Of a DNA stretch of 64,000 nt, positions 37,209 through 45,865 are shown piece after piece. The stretch lies in contig NZ_FOHX01000017.1 in the NCBI RefSeq assembly GCF_900111685.1, positions 62,001 to 126,000 on the forward strand, given 5' to 3'. Source of the stretch: Nonomuraea wenchangensis (lineage in GTDB: Bacteria; Actinomycetota; Actinomycetes; Streptosporangiales; Streptosporangiaceae). The notes under the pieces are model-generated. The model was not told the origin of the DNA. It saw nothing but the letters and a program-made list of their open reading frames with translations, and searched no databases. The number at the start of each line of letters is the position of its first letter. Position 1 is the first letter of the stretch. The position numbers were made by a program, and so were the translations under genes.

Positions 37209-37430
37209 GTGGAGAGTAGCAGCGAGCGTCTGCTGACCCCAGGAGAGGTTGCCGCCCTCTTCCGGGTAGACCCAAAGACGGTTACGCGCTGGGCTGCGGC
37301 AGGCCGCATCAGCAGTATCCGCACCCCCGGAGGGCATCGGCGTTTCCGCGAGTCGGAAGTGCACGCCCTTCTCCGAGGCGAGGACGTTCTCACGGCCGAC
37401 AGGCCGGCGGGGGAGTCCCCGCGCGTCTGA
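37209..37430 (+). CDS. BldC-like MerR-family DNA-binding protein
   Basis: 73 residues from GTG 37209 with GGGGGAGAG upstream. LLTPGEVAALFRVDPKTVTRWAAAGRISSIRTPGGHRRFRESEVHALL is nearly the same as BldC of Streptomyces, a single-domain MerR-like protein that binds DNA as head-to-tail oligomers and holds back sporulation. Here the core is intact and only the tails differ. Its presence supports a spore-forming filamentous host. Confidence 0.88.
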   Translation: MESSSERLLTPGEVAALFRVDPKTVTRWAAAGRISSIRTPGGHRRFRESEVHALLRGEDVLTADRPAGESPRV

Positions 37431-37444
37431 CGTTCCGTCACGAC

Positions 37445-37472
37445 GGTGATCCTGTGATCCTGCAGGGTCACC
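37445..37472 (+). terminator. Hairpin after the BldC-like gene
   Basis: GGTGATCCTG (37445-37454) and CAGGGTCACC (37463-37472) pair with one G-T wobble around an 8-nt loop, 14 nt after the BldC-like stop. There is no U-run, common for actinomycete terminators. Confidence 0.45.
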
Positions 37473-37594
37473 GCCCGCGGGACCTCTGAGGTTCGCGTGC
37501 TTCCCGGCCCACTGACGTACGGCAAGCACGGGGCGGCGCCAACCGCCGACCGTGGCTGGCGCCTGTCCGACGGCCCTGCGCGGGCGGCCTCGGC

Positions 37595-37837
37595 TCAGCC
37601 GTCGTCCTGCTGCGCCTTGAACGCGAGGAACTCCCGCTCCAGGTCGTCGTTCTCCGCACGCCAGCGCTCCCGCCGCGTCTCCAGCTCCTCCTCCGTCAGC
37701 GACTCGGCCAGCCACCGCTCGTAGTCCGGATCGCCGGGCCGCAGCTCCGCGTAGGCGTTGCCGATCAGCCGCCCGTCCTCGCTGGCCAGGCTCTGCGGCA
37801 CGCGCACGGTGCCGTCCGCGAGCCGGATGACGTACAT
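37595..37837 (-). CDS. Small conserved hypothetical protein
   Basis: 80 residues. MYVIRLADGTVRVPQSLASEDGRLIGNAYAELRPGDPDYERW suggests a small beta-sheet, followed by a long charged helix (LTEEELETRRERWRAENDDLEREFLAF). No domain recognised. It starts 11 nt after the metalloprotease gene on the same strand, so the two are a likely pair; an inhibitor or chaperone role is a guess from position only. Confidence 0.7.
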   Translation of the reverse strand: MYVIRLADGTVRVPQSLASEDGRLIGNAYAELRPGDPDYERWLAESLTEEELETRRERWRAENDDLEREFLAFKAQQDDG

Positions 37838-37848
37838 GAGCGAGTCTC

Positions 37849-38862
37849 CTAGATTCCGTAGCGCCGGTTGAAGAACAGCATGACGTCTAGCGCCATCCGC
37901 GTGTCACCCCCGAGCATGTCGACCAGCGCGGGACGCTGCCGGGAGGCGATGGCGGCGAAGGCGTCGGCGAAGAACTCCTTGCGGCCGAGCCCGCCGCCCT
38001 GGCGGTGGAAGGCGGAGGCCAGGATGGGGCGGGCCTGGTCGTAGAGGCGTACGAACTCCGGCGAGTCCGACACCCAGGCCCCGTAGGCGGAGTCGACGTC
38101 GTCGATGGCGTGGCCGACCTCGTGCATCATCACGTCGGGAGTGGGCGAGGGACGGTCACCGACGACGATCTTGCGGTCGCCGTACGCGCCGGCGCAGATG
38201 TCCCAGGTGGCGCGGCCCGAGGGCAGCGGAGCGCCGCGTAAGTAGCCCATGTCGTCGAGGTCGGGGACGCCGCCGGGGCCGACGTAGATGCCCTCCAGGC
38301 CGGCCGCCAGCTTCTCCTTGAGCCGGTCGGGCAGCCGGGCCAGGCTCTCGACGGCGCGGACGACGTCGGGCGGCGGCGGGCCGAGCCGGGCGTCCCACTG
38401 GCGGTGCAGGATCGACTCCAGCTTCCCGCAGTGCCGCAGGCCGTCGCCCAGTGACGGGGCGTCGGGGCGGTGCGGCTCGGCGCGCGGCGGGCGGTCGTCG
38501 AGCTCGAAGTCGTCCCAGGTGTAGCGGGGGCGTTCGAGCACGGCGGCGGACAGCCGCTCGTGGCGCTCGTGACGCTCGCGGACCGCGAAGCCGTCCCAGC
38601 CGCGCTGGTCGGACGGCTGGTCGGCGCCGGGCCAGGAGCGGCGTTCCGGCCGCTCAGCGCCCGGCCTGCGGCTTCGCGGGGCGTCCTCGGGCTTGCGGCC
38701 CTCCACGGGGACCTCCGGAGCCTCTCCGGGCCTCTCACGCGCGCCGGACCAGAAGGAACGGTCCGCGCCGCTCGGCGCCTCGGCCTTACGGGAGAAGAGG
38801 TACGACCCCCGCCGCCACCAGCGGCCGCGACGATGCCGGCCCTTGTCCTGAGAAAAGGCCAT
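37849..38862 (-). CDS. Lethal-factor-like (ATLF) zinc metalloprotease
   Basis: 337 residues from ATG 38862. Residues 1-125 are basic and low complexity with no signal peptide. The C-terminal half has the zinc motif HEVGH at 247-251 and the second-zone EFFADAF with Glu286, the same pair found in anthrax lethal factor (HEFGH and EFFAEAF), plus the SDSPEFVRLYDQAR spacer. ATLF-like proteins include toxins and housekeeping peptidases; this one is in a core region with no toxin delivery genes nearby. Confidence 0.75.
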   Translation of the reverse strand: MAFSQDKGRHRRGRWWRRGSYLFSRKAEAPSGADRSFWSGARERPGEAPEVPVEGRKPEDAPRSRRPGAERPERRSWPGADQPSDQRGWDGFAVRERHERHERLSAAVLERPRYTWDDFELDDRPPRAEPHRPDAPSLGDGLRHCGKLESILHRQWDARLGPPPPDVVRAVESLARLPDRLKEKLAAGLEGIYVGPGGVPDLDDMGYLRGAPLPSGRATWDICAGAYGDRKIVVGDRPSPTPDVMMHEVGHAIDDVDSAYGAWVSDSPEFVRLYDQARPILASAFHRQGGGLGRKEFFADAFAAIASRQRPALVDMLGGDTRMALDVMLFFNRRYGI

Positions 38863-38999
38863 CGCACCCCTCAACGACTGAGGAACCCCGTGGGTTCCAC
38901 GGTTCTCGGCTTCCACCGTACGACGGGGATCTTCCGCTAGTCATCCGAAATGGGACATCGGGAAGCACGAGCACGTCGCAGATGGCTTACAGTTCGGGC

Positions 39000-39296
39000 A
39001 TGGCAGGTGTTCTCATCGGTCTGGCGCTGCTGGCCTTCTGGCTCTTCTCGCTCTTCGACGTCGTCACTACCCCGGAAGACGAGGTCAGGAACGTACCAAA
39101 AACACTGTGGATCATGGTGGTCGTGCTGATTCCGCTGGTCGGCGGGCTCATCTGGATGGCGCGCGGCCGCCCCCGGGCCGAGCGGCAGGCCTGGCCGGTC
39201 TCCCCCGGTCCGGGCATGCCGAAAGGGCCCGACGACGACCCCGACTTCCTGCGCGACCTCGACCGGCGCATGCGCGGCGGCGACGAGCAGCACTGA
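39000..39296 (+). CDS. Small membrane protein with PLDc_N-type domain
   Basis: 98 residues from ATG 39000, 6 nt after TACAGT (leaderless). Two membrane helices (LIGLALLAFWLFSLFDVVTT and LWIMVVVLIPLVGGLIWMARGR) match the phospholipase D-nuclease N-terminal domain found alone in small actinobacterial proteins. The acidic tail (DDDPDFLRDLDRRM) is cytoplasmic. Function unknown. Confidence 0.78.
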   Translation: MAGVLIGLALLAFWLFSLFDVVTTPEDEVRNVPKTLWIMVVVLIPLVGGLIWMARGRPRAERQAWPVSPGPGMPKGPDDDPDFLRDLDRRMRGGDEQH

Positions 39297-39300
39297 GCGA

Positions 39301-39321
39301 CCCCGGCTCGACGAGCCGGGG
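39301..39321. terminator. Bidirectional hairpin terminator
   Basis: CCCCGGCTC (39301-39309) and GAGCCGGGG (39313-39321) form a 9-bp GC stem with a 3-nt loop, 4 nt after the plus-strand stop at 39296 and 9 nt from the convergent ccsB stop at 39331. Placed to end both transcripts. Confidence 0.7.
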
Positions 39322-39330
39322 CCGGTCGGC

Positions 39331-40302
39331 TCACACGTCGGCGTAGCTGTGCATGCCGCCGACGAAGATGTTGACGCCGATCAGGTTGAACAGCAGGCAG
39401 GCGAACGCCACCAGCTGCACGACCGTGGCGGCCTTGCCCCTCCAGCCGGCCGTCACGCGGGCGTGCAGGTAGGCCGCGTAGGCCACCCACGTGATGAACG
39501 ACCACACCTCCTTGGGGTCCCAGCCCCAGTAGCGGCCCCACGCGCGGTCGGCCCACAGCGCGCCCGCGATCACCGCGAACGTCCACAGCGGGAACGCGAA
39601 CACGATCGCCCGGTGCGCCACCCGCTCCAGGTCCTCACGCGAGGGCAGACGCGACATCCCGTCGCCGCGCACCAGATAGAGCACGCCCGCGACGCCCGCC
39701 ATCGCGAACAGCCCGCTCGCGATGATCGCCGCCGTGACGTGGATGGCGATCCAGTACGAGTTCAGCGCCGGCACCACGGGCCCCGCGGCGGTGTAGAAGA
39801 TCTTGACCGCCGCGCCCAGTCCGAGCGTGGCCGTGACCATGACGAACGCGCCGAGGAACCGTACGTTGTGGCGGAGCTGGGTGAGCAGGAACGCCGTGAC
39901 GGCGGCGAAGCAGAGCGCCACGACGAACTCGTACATGTTGCCCCAGGGCCAGCGGCCGACGGCGAGGCCGCGGGTCACGATGGCGGCCAGGTTGGCGGCC
40001 CAGCCGAGCCAGGCCAGCGCCAGCCCGACCGTCCCGGCCCGCTCCGCCAGCCGTGACGGCGGGGCGCTCTCGGGCGCCACGGGCTCCGGAGCCGCACCAT
40101 CGACCTTGACGGCGTCGTCTCCGGCGGCGCCGACGGTGACCGGCTGCCTGACCGGACGGGCGGCCCTCGCCGCGGTCTTGCCCGCGATGAAGCGGCCGAA
40201 GGCCAGCTCCGTCGCGAAGGCGATCATCGCGAGGACGTAGAGCAGAACCGCGGCGAGGACGGTCAGGTCGCTCAGCTCGGCGAGTTGCTCAGCGGACATC
40301 AT
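39331..40302 (-). CDS. ccsB: Cytochrome c biogenesis protein CcsB/CcsA (heme exporter of system II)
   Basis: 323 residues, about eight helices. The WGNMYEF tryptophan-rich motif and the later WADRAWGRYWGWDPKEVWSFITW segment define the heme-handling family. It moves heme across the membrane and with ResB attaches it to apocytochrome c. The start overlaps the resB end by 14 nt. Confidence 0.95.
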   Translation of the reverse strand: MMSAEQLAELSDLTVLAAVLLYVLAMIAFATELAFGRFIAGKTAARAARPVRQPVTVGAAGDDAVKVDGAAPEPVAPESAPPSRLAERAGTVGLALAWLGWAANLAAIVTRGLAVGRWPWGNMYEFVVALCFAAVTAFLLTQLRHNVRFLGAFVMVTATLGLGAAVKIFYTAAGPVVPALNSYWIAIHVTAAIIASGLFAMAGVAGVLYLVRGDGMSRLPSREDLERVAHRAIVFAFPLWTFAVIAGALWADRAWGRYWGWDPKEVWSFITWVAYAAYLHARVTAGWRGKAATVVQLVAFACLLFNLIGVNIFVGGMHSYADV

Positions 40303-41848
40303 TCTCTCCTGCTGATAGAACCTTGACGATGTCGGCGAACTCCTCGGCGAAGCCCGCCGCGGAGCCCTCGGTACGGGTGAGGCCCCCGACCTCGACCGTT
40401 TCGCCCTTGACCCGGACGAACACCCGCCGCCGCCTGATCAGCAGCGACGCCGCGATGGACACGACCGCGAGACCGGCGAACAGCAGCGCGGGCAGCCGTC
40501 CCGGGTCGTAGGCGACCTGCAGCGTCATCCACTGCTTGACGCCGGTGAACTCCAGCTTGCCCGCGCCTTCCGGCAGCTCGACCGACTGCCCGACCGCGAG
40601 CGGCTTGGGCACCGCGGTGCCCATGAGCAGCGGCTTGAGCTTCTTCAGCGTCTCCGGCGGGGCCAGCTCGTAGACCGACTGCGGCTGCCCGTTGCGCAGC
40701 CCGAGGTCGCCGGAGAACGCGCCGAGGAGCTGCACCTCGGGGTTGAGCTCGCCGGGGAAGGCGGAGGCGTGGTTGCCGTCGGTGAGCGGCACGCTGGTCG
40801 GCAGGAACCGCAGCAGGAAGCCGAGCTGCGACGGCTGCGCGTCGGGCGCCTTGACCACGCAGCCCGAGGTCATCGTGGCCTTGTCCTCGATCAGGCAGGG
40901 CACGGGACCCTCGAAGGCGACCTGCCCCTTGCCGTCGGTGACCCTGAAGACCGGCGCGTAGCCGTTGCCGATGAGGTAGGTCTGCGTGCCGTCGATCTCC
41001 AGCGGCGTGTTGACCTTGAGCTCGACGTCGCGGGCGGGCGCGTCCGGCCGGTCGTTGACCTTGAGGTGAGCGGTGTAGTCGAGTGCCTGCCCCCGCTTCT
41101 CGCCGGCCACCTGGTAGGAGACGGTGAAGTCGTCCAGGTGCAGCGTGAACGGCTCCAGCGACTCGGCCGACACCTGGCTGCCCGGCATGAACCGGTCGTA
41201 GGCGGCCACGGTGTTGGCGAAGCCGTCGCCCTCGACGACGAGCACGTTGCCGCGGTAGCCGTAGAGCGAGCCCGCGCCGATCGCGAACAGGATGCCGATC
41301 AGCGCGATGTGGAAGAACAGGTTGCCGGTCTCGCGCAGGTAGCCCTTCTCGGCCGAGATCCAGCCGTCGCCGGTGACCACGCGGAAACGCAGCCCGCGCA
41401 GCCGCTTGGCGGCCTCCTCCAGGCTCGGCCCGCCCTCGATGACGGCCGCGTGCGGCAGCTTGGTGACGTTCTTCGGCGCGGCGGGCGGCCGGCGGCGCAG
41501 CTCGCGCAGGTAGGTCATGGTGCGCGGGATGATGCAGCCGATGAGCGAGGTGAACAGCAGCAGGTAGACCGCGGCGAACCAGGTGGAGGAGAAGACCTCG
41601 AAGAGCTGGAGGCGGTCGTACCACTCGGCCAGGGCGGGGCTCTCGTCGTAGAGCCGGGCGACCTTGTCGGGGTCGACGCCGCGCTGCGGGATCAGCGAGC
41701 CGGGCACCGAGCCGAGCGCCAGCAGGAACAGCAGGATGAGCGCGGTCTTCATCGAGGTGAGCGTGCGCCACGCCCAGCGCAGCCAGCCCACCGGCCCGAG
41801 CCCGGCCTGCTTGGGCGACTGCTCGCGCTCCAGCTCCCGCACGCTCAT
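40289..41848 (-). CDS. resB: Cytochrome c biogenesis protein ResB (Ccs1)
   Basis: 519 residues from ATG 41848, sharing one base with the ccdA stop. Three N-terminal helices (TALILLFLLALGSVPGSLIPQ; WFAAVYLLLFTSLIGCIIPRT; LFFHIALIGILFAIGAGSLYGYRG), a large extracytoplasmic domain and a final helix near residue 470 give the ResB layout. Partner of CcsB. Confidence 0.95.
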   Translation of the reverse strand: MSVRELEREQSPKQAGLGPVGWLRWAWRTLTSMKTALILLFLLALGSVPGSLIPQRGVDPDKVARLYDESPALAEWYDRLQLFEVFSSTWFAAVYLLLFTSLIGCIIPRTMTYLRELRRRPPAAPKNVTKLPHAAVIEGGPSLEEAAKRLRGLRFRVVTGDGWISAEKGYLRETGNLFFHIALIGILFAIGAGSLYGYRGNVLVVEGDGFANTVAAYDRFMPGSQVSAESLEPFTLHLDDFTVSYQVAGEKRGQALDYTAHLKVNDRPDAPARDVELKVNTPLEIDGTQTYLIGNGYAPVFRVTDGKGQVAFEGPVPCLIEDKATMTSGCVVKAPDAQPSQLGFLLRFLPTSVPLTDGNHASAFPGELNPEVQLLGAFSGDLGLRNGQPQSVYELAPPETLKKLKPLLMGTAVPKPLAVGQSVELPEGAGKLEFTGVKQWMTLQVAYDPGRLPALLFAGLAVVSIAASLLIRRRRVFVRVKGETVEVGGLTRTEGSAAGFAEEFADIVKVLSAGENDVR

Positions 41849-42570
41849 CAGATCACCGGCTCGAACGCGCCGATCACACCCTGCATGGCCGCGATCATCT
41901 CCCCCCACAGACCGGTCACCAGCAGCACGCCCACGGCCACCATCATCCCGCCGCCGATCCTGGTGATCAGGCGCGAGTGCTTGCGGATCGCGCGGAACGT
42001 GCGCAGGGCCCTGCTGTAGGCCAGCGCCGCCGCCACGAACGGCAGTCCGAGGCCGAGCGCGTACGCGACGGCCAGCAGTGCCCCGCGCCCGGCGCTGCCC
42101 TCGTTGAGCCCGAGCGTCAGCACCACGGCCAGCGTGGGCCCGATGCACGGCGTCCAGCCGAGCCCGAACACCACGCCGAGCAGCGGCGCCCCGGCCAGCC
42201 CCGCCGCGGGGAGCCGGTGGATCCGTACGTCGCGCATGAGCCCCGGGATCACGCCCAGGAACGCCAGCCCGAGCACGATGGTCAGCACCCCGAGCACCCG
42301 CGTGATGATCTCGGCGTTGCCCAGCATGATCGAGCCGAGCCCGCCGAACAGCGCCCCGCTGAGCACGAACACGAGCCCGAACCCGGCCACGAACAGCGCC
42401 GCCCCGAGCACCAGCCGCCCCCGCCTGGGGTCGGCGCTCATGCCGGTGACGTACGACAGATAGCCGGGCACCAGCGGCAGCACGCACGGCGACAGGAACG
42501 ACACCACGCCCGCGAGCACCGCGATCGGCACGGCGAGCAGCAGCGAGCCCGAGGCGACGACGTCATTCAT
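41848..42570 (-). CDS. ccdA: Cytochrome c biogenesis protein CcdA (thiol-disulfide reductant conduit)
   Basis: 240 residues, six helices. SFLSPCVLPLVPGYLSYV and LGVVFGLGWTPCIGPTLA carry the two cysteines that relay reducing power across the membrane to the TlpA-like protein encoded upstream. Overlaps that gene by 8 nt. Confidence 0.95.
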   Translation of the reverse strand: MNDVVASGSLLLAVPIAVLAGVVSFLSPCVLPLVPGYLSYVTGMSADPRRGRLVLGAALFVAGFGLVFVLSGALFGGLGSIMLGNAEIITRVLGVLTIVLGLAFLGVIPGLMRDVRIHRLPAAGLAGAPLLGVVFGLGWTPCIGPTLAVVLTLGLNEGSAGRGALLAVAYALGLGLPFVAAALAYSRALRTFRAIRKHSRLITRIGGGMMVAVGVLLVTGLWGEMIAAMQGVIGAFEPVI

Positions 42571-43129
42571 CGCGGACCTTGGTGACGGTGTCCATGAGGT
42601 CGGTGTACTTGACGGCGCCGAGCGCGCGGGCGGCGATGCGGCCCTGCTTGTCGATGATCAGCGTGGACGGGATGGCCGCGGGCGGCACCGTGCCCTGGAA
42701 GGCCAGCGCGACCTTGCCCGGCTGATCGAAGATGGACGGGTAGCCGGGCTGCTCGGTGCGCTCGAAGGCGAGCGCGTCGGCCTGGCGGTCCTTGAAGTCG
42801 ACGCCGACGAACTCGACGCCGGTGCCCTTGGTCTTGACCGAGACCTCCTTGAGCACCGGCGCCTCGGCCCGGCAGGGCCCGCACCAGGACGCCCAGAAGT
42901 TGAGCACCACGACCTTGCCCTTGTGCGCGGCGAGCGAGACGGTGCCGCCGTCGAGGGTCGGGCCCTCGACGGCCGGGGCGGGCTTGCGTTCGCCGGCGGC
43001 GAACACCTGCATCTTCCCGTCGCCGGCGACGAACCGGGTGTCGCCCGCCTCCGGCTGGCCGCTCTGATTGCCGGCGCACCCCGCGGCCAGCAGGGCCAGG
43101 AGGGCAAGGGAGAGAGACATGGCGCGCAC
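42563..43129 (-). CDS. TlpA/ResA-type lipoprotein thioredoxin
   Basis: 188 residues from GTG 43129 (or 185 from ATG 43120). A lipobox LLAAGC is at the end of the signal peptide, then a thioredoxin domain with NFWASWCGPC. It keeps the cysteines of apocytochrome c reduced so that heme can be joined, taking electrons from CcdA. First gene of the tlpA-ccdA-resB-ccsB operon. Confidence 0.93.
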   Translation of the reverse strand: MRAMSLSLALLALLAAGCAGNQSGQPEAGDTRFVAGDGKMQVFAAGERKPAPAVEGPTLDGGTVSLAAHKGKVVVLNFWASWCGPCRAEAPVLKEVSVKTKGTGVEFVGVDFKDRQADALAFERTEQPGYPSIFDQPGKVALAFQGTVPPAAIPSTLIIDKQGRIAARALGAVKYTDLMDTVTKVRDE

Positions 43130-43206
43130 GGAGGAAGATCTCCTTGTACTACAACCGGTAGAGCTTGCAACTCTACCGGTGGGTCCGGGCGATCCGGACA
43201 TCGGGC

Positions 43207-43845
43207 TCAGGCGCCCGGGACGGACGGCCCGGTGTCCAGCGACCCGGCCGGCTCGCTGTAACCGATGCTGACGAGCCGGTCACCGTCGAAGGTGAACGTC
43301 GTGAGGCTGGCCAGCGCGCACTGCCTGCGGCGCGGGTCGTGCCAGAGCCGGCGGCCCTCGGCCGCCATCCTGATCGACCAGATCGGCAACTGGTGGCTGA
43401 CGAGCACGGTCTCGTGCCCGCGCGCCGCCGCCCGCGCGTCGTCGATCACCGACTTCATCCGCCGCACGATGATCGGGTAGGGCTCGCCCCAGGAGGGACG
43501 CATGGGGTTCCAGAAGTAGCGGTAGTTGCGCCAGTCGCGGAACAGCCCCACCCCTTGCGCGACGGCCCGGCCCTCCAGCAGGTTGGCCGCTTCGAGGAGC
43601 CGGTCGTCCTGCCGGACCTCCAGCCCGAGCTTGGCGGCGAGCGGGGCCGCGGTCTCCAGCGCGCGCTCCAGGGGCGAGCTGTAGAGGGCGACGATGTCAC
43701 GGCCGCCGACCGCCTTGGCGACCGTCTCGGCCATGAGGTGACCCGTCTCGGACAGGTGGTAGCCGGGCAGCCTGCCGTAGAGGATGCCCTTCGGGTTGTG
43801 CACCTCACCGTGGCGCAGAAGGTGGACGACGGTCGTTTCAGCCAT
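43207..43845 (-). CDS. Histidine phosphatase family protein (phosphoglycerate mutase-like)
   Basis: 212 residues from ATG 43845 (a GTG 9 nt upstream is possible). LLRHGEVHN gives the catalytic RHG histidine, SSPLERALETA the arginine-rich second part, and LVSHQLPIW the second histidine. Substrate unknown. Position between hemL-side and cytochrome c genes is typical of actinomycetes. Confidence 0.9.
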   Translation of the reverse strand: MAETTVVHLLRHGEVHNPKGILYGRLPGYHLSETGHLMAETVAKAVGGRDIVALYSSPLERALETAAPLAAKLGLEVRQDDRLLEAANLLEGRAVAQGVGLFRDWRNYRYFWNPMRPSWGEPYPIIVRRMKSVIDDARAAARGHETVLVSHQLPIWSIRMAAEGRRLWHDPRRRQCALASLTTFTFDGDRLVSIGYSEPAGSLDTGPSVPGA

Positions 43846-43888
43846 GGTGGGCACAGCCTATCCGCTCGCCCCGGGATAAGGTCCCCGG

Positions 43889-44746
43889 GTGAGTCCCTGG
43901 GCGCTCCTCCTCGTGCTCGTCGCCGCCTTCGCCCACGCCACCTGGAACCTGCTGAGCAAACGCTCCTCCCAGGCCGACGGGGTGGTCTTCGTCTGGCTGG
44001 TGGCGGTGGCAGGCGCGGCGCTGTGGGCGCCGCTGTTCGCCGGATACCTCGTGGTGACGGGCGACGTGCCGTCCTGGACGGACCTCGCGGTGATCTGCGG
44101 CAGCATGACCCTGCACCTGGGCTACTTCCTGCTGCTGCAGCGCGGGTACGGCACCGGCGACCTGTCCATGGTCTACCCGGTCGCGCGCGGCACGGGGCCG
44201 ATGCTGGCGAGCCTGGTGGCGGTGCTGTTCCTGGGCGAGCGGCCGTCGGTCGCCAACGTGGCGGGGATCGTGCTGGTCGGCGTGGGGGTCTTCCTGCTGG
44301 GCCGGGGCGCGGGCCGCGCCGACCTGCGCTCGGTGGCGCCCGGCCTGGTCGTCGGGCTGTTCATCGCCGGGTACACCGTTTGGGACTCGCAGGTGGTGGG
44401 GCCGTTCGCGGTGGCGCCGCTCACGCTCATCTACCTGGGCGAGGTCGGGCGGACGCTGGTGCTGGCGCCGGTCGTGCTGGCCACGCGGCGGGAGCTGGTC
44501 GCGCCGGTGTGGCGGGAGCACCGGTGGCGGATCGCCGGGGCGGCGGTGCTGATCTTCGTGTCGTACCTGCTGGTGCTGGTCGCGTTCACGATGGCGCCGG
44601 TGACGGTGGTCGCGCCGGCGCGGGAGATCAGCGTGCTGATCGCCGTGGTGCTGGGCGGGCGGCTGCTGGCCGAGGGCGACCTTTCGCGCCGGCTGCTGGC
44701 GTCGGGGGTGATCCTGGGCGGGGTCGTGGCGATCGCCCTGAGCTAG
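43889..44746 (+). CDS. EamA/DMT-family transporter
   Basis: 285 residues, GTG 43889 preceded by TAAGGT with 6 nt between (leaderless). Ten helices in two EamA repeats; AHATWNLLSKRS and VYPVARGTGPMLASLVAVLFLGERPS are typical. Exports or imports a small metabolite, identity unknown. Convergent with the LysR gene, with only 4 nt between stops. Confidence 0.87.
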   Translation: MSPWALLLVLVAAFAHATWNLLSKRSSQADGVVFVWLVAVAGAALWAPLFAGYLVVTGDVPSWTDLAVICGSMTLHLGYFLLLQRGYGTGDLSMVYPVARGTGPMLASLVAVLFLGERPSVANVAGIVLVGVGVFLLGRGAGRADLRSVAPGLVVGLFIAGYTVWDSQVVGPFAVAPLTLIYLGEVGRTLVLAPVVLATRRELVAPVWREHRWRIAGAAVLIFVSYLLVLVAFTMAPVTVVAPAREISVLIAVVLGGRLLAEGDLSRRLLASGVILGGVVAIALS

Positions 44747-44750
44747 TCGG

Positions 44751-45668
44751 TCAGCGCACGGCCCAGGCGTTCTCCTGCTCCCTGCTGACCTCCATCAGGG
44801 TGTCGACCAGGGCCCTGATGGCCGGGCGGCGGGCCGCGTCGGCACGCCAGACGGCGTAGATACGGCGGGCCTGCCGCGGCCTGATCGGCACCATGGCGAC
44901 GCCCTCGGGCACGTAGCGGCCGAGCCGCGGCACGATCGCGCAGCCGAGCCCGGCGGCGACCAGCGCGAGCTGGGTCGGGTACTCGTCGGCCAGGCAGGCG
45001 ATCTCCGGCTCCAGCGAGGCGTTGCGCAGCGTGAACACCAGCCAGTCGTGGCACACGGTGCCGGGCGTGGAGCTGACCCAGCGCTCGCCGTGCAGGGCGG
45101 CCAGCTCGACCTCACGCGAGGCGGCCAGCGGATGCCCGGCGGGCATCGCCACGTCCGCGATGTCGTCCAGCAGCGTGGCCCTGGACAGGCCGTCGGGCAG
45201 CGCCATGGGCCGGTTGAGCCAGTCCTGGACGATGCCGAGGTCCAGCTCGCCCCTGGCGACGTCGCGCACGACCCGCTCCGGCTCGCGCTCGTTGAGCTGG
45301 ATCCACAGGTCGGGATGGCGGCCGCGGAGCGCGGCCAGGGCCTGCGGCATGAGGCCACGGGCGGCGGTGGGGAAGGCGGCCACGTTGAGCCGGCCGACGA
45401 CCTCGCCGCGCAGCGCCTCGAAGTCCGCCTCGGCGGTCTCGACCAGGGCGAGGATGCGCTCGGCGTGTTCGGCGAGCAGCCCGGCCGCGTCGGTCAGCCG
45501 GACGCCGCGGCCGTTGCGCTCCATGAGCCGGGCGCCGGTCTCGCGCTCCAGCTTGGCGATCTGCTGCGACACGGCGGAGGGCGTGACCATGAGCGCGTCC
45601 GCCGCCGCGCCGACCGAGCCGTAGACGTGCACGGCGTGCAGAGCCTTGAGGCGGTTCAGGTCCAACAT
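44751..45668 (-). CDS. LysR-family transcriptional regulator
   Basis: 305 residues from ATG 45668, 7 nt after TAGTCT (leaderless). The winged helix (LNRLKALHAVHVYGSVGAAADALMVTPSAVSQQIAKLE) is followed by the periplasmic-binding-like effector domain. It is divergent from a 36-residue gene across a 73-nt gap that holds a CTAAA/TTTAG palindrome. Its target may be that gene or itself. Confidence 0.92.
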   Translation of the reverse strand: MLDLNRLKALHAVHVYGSVGAAADALMVTPSAVSQQIAKLERETGARLMERNGRGVRLTDAAGLLAEHAERILALVETAEADFEALRGEVVGRLNVAAFPTAARGLMPQALAALRGRHPDLWIQLNEREPERVVRDVARGELDLGIVQDWLNRPMALPDGLSRATLLDDIADVAMPAGHPLAASREVELAALHGERWVSSTPGTVCHDWLVFTLRNASLEPEIACLADEYPTQLALVAAGLGCAIVPRLGRYVPEGVAMVPIRPRQARRIYAVWRADAARRPAIRALVDTLMEVSREQENAWAVR

Positions 45669-45678
45669 GTAAGCCAGA

Positions 45679-45691
45679 CTAAAGGGTTTAG
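45679..45691. promoter_or_regulatory. Palindrome CTAAA-GGG-TTTAG, candidate LysR operator
   Basis: Arms of 5 nt with a 3-nt spacer, overlapping the lysR -10 box (TAGTCT, minus strand 45676-45681). The position suits autorepression by the LysR protein; it is about 50 nt ahead of the divergent 36-residue gene. Confidence 0.5.
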
Positions 45692-45741
45692 CGTAGAAAG
45701 TCTCGCTTGTGGTTGATTGTGTAGCAGATGAAAATAGATGC

Positions 45742-45852
45742 ATGAGAATCATCAAGTCGAAGAAGCAGCAGCCCGCCACTCCCTCGTACCTCAAGGAGCT
45801 CGCCGAGCAGGCTCGCGAGCAGCGCATCCGCTACCAGAAGCCCGCCCGCTGA
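45742..45852 (+). CDS. Small basic 36-residue protein
   Basis: ATG 45742 to TGA 45852. It starts MRIIKSKKQQPATPSYLKE and continues with a charged amphipathic helix (LAEQAREQRIRYQKPAR). Strong third-position GC and a clean frame argue that it is real. I know no family for it. It ends 13 nt before the hemL stop (convergent) and is divergent from lysR, which may control it. Confidence 0.55.
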   Translation: MRIIKSKKQQPATPSYLKELAEQAREQRIRYQKPAR

Positions 45853-45865
45853 GCGCGGCGCCGCG

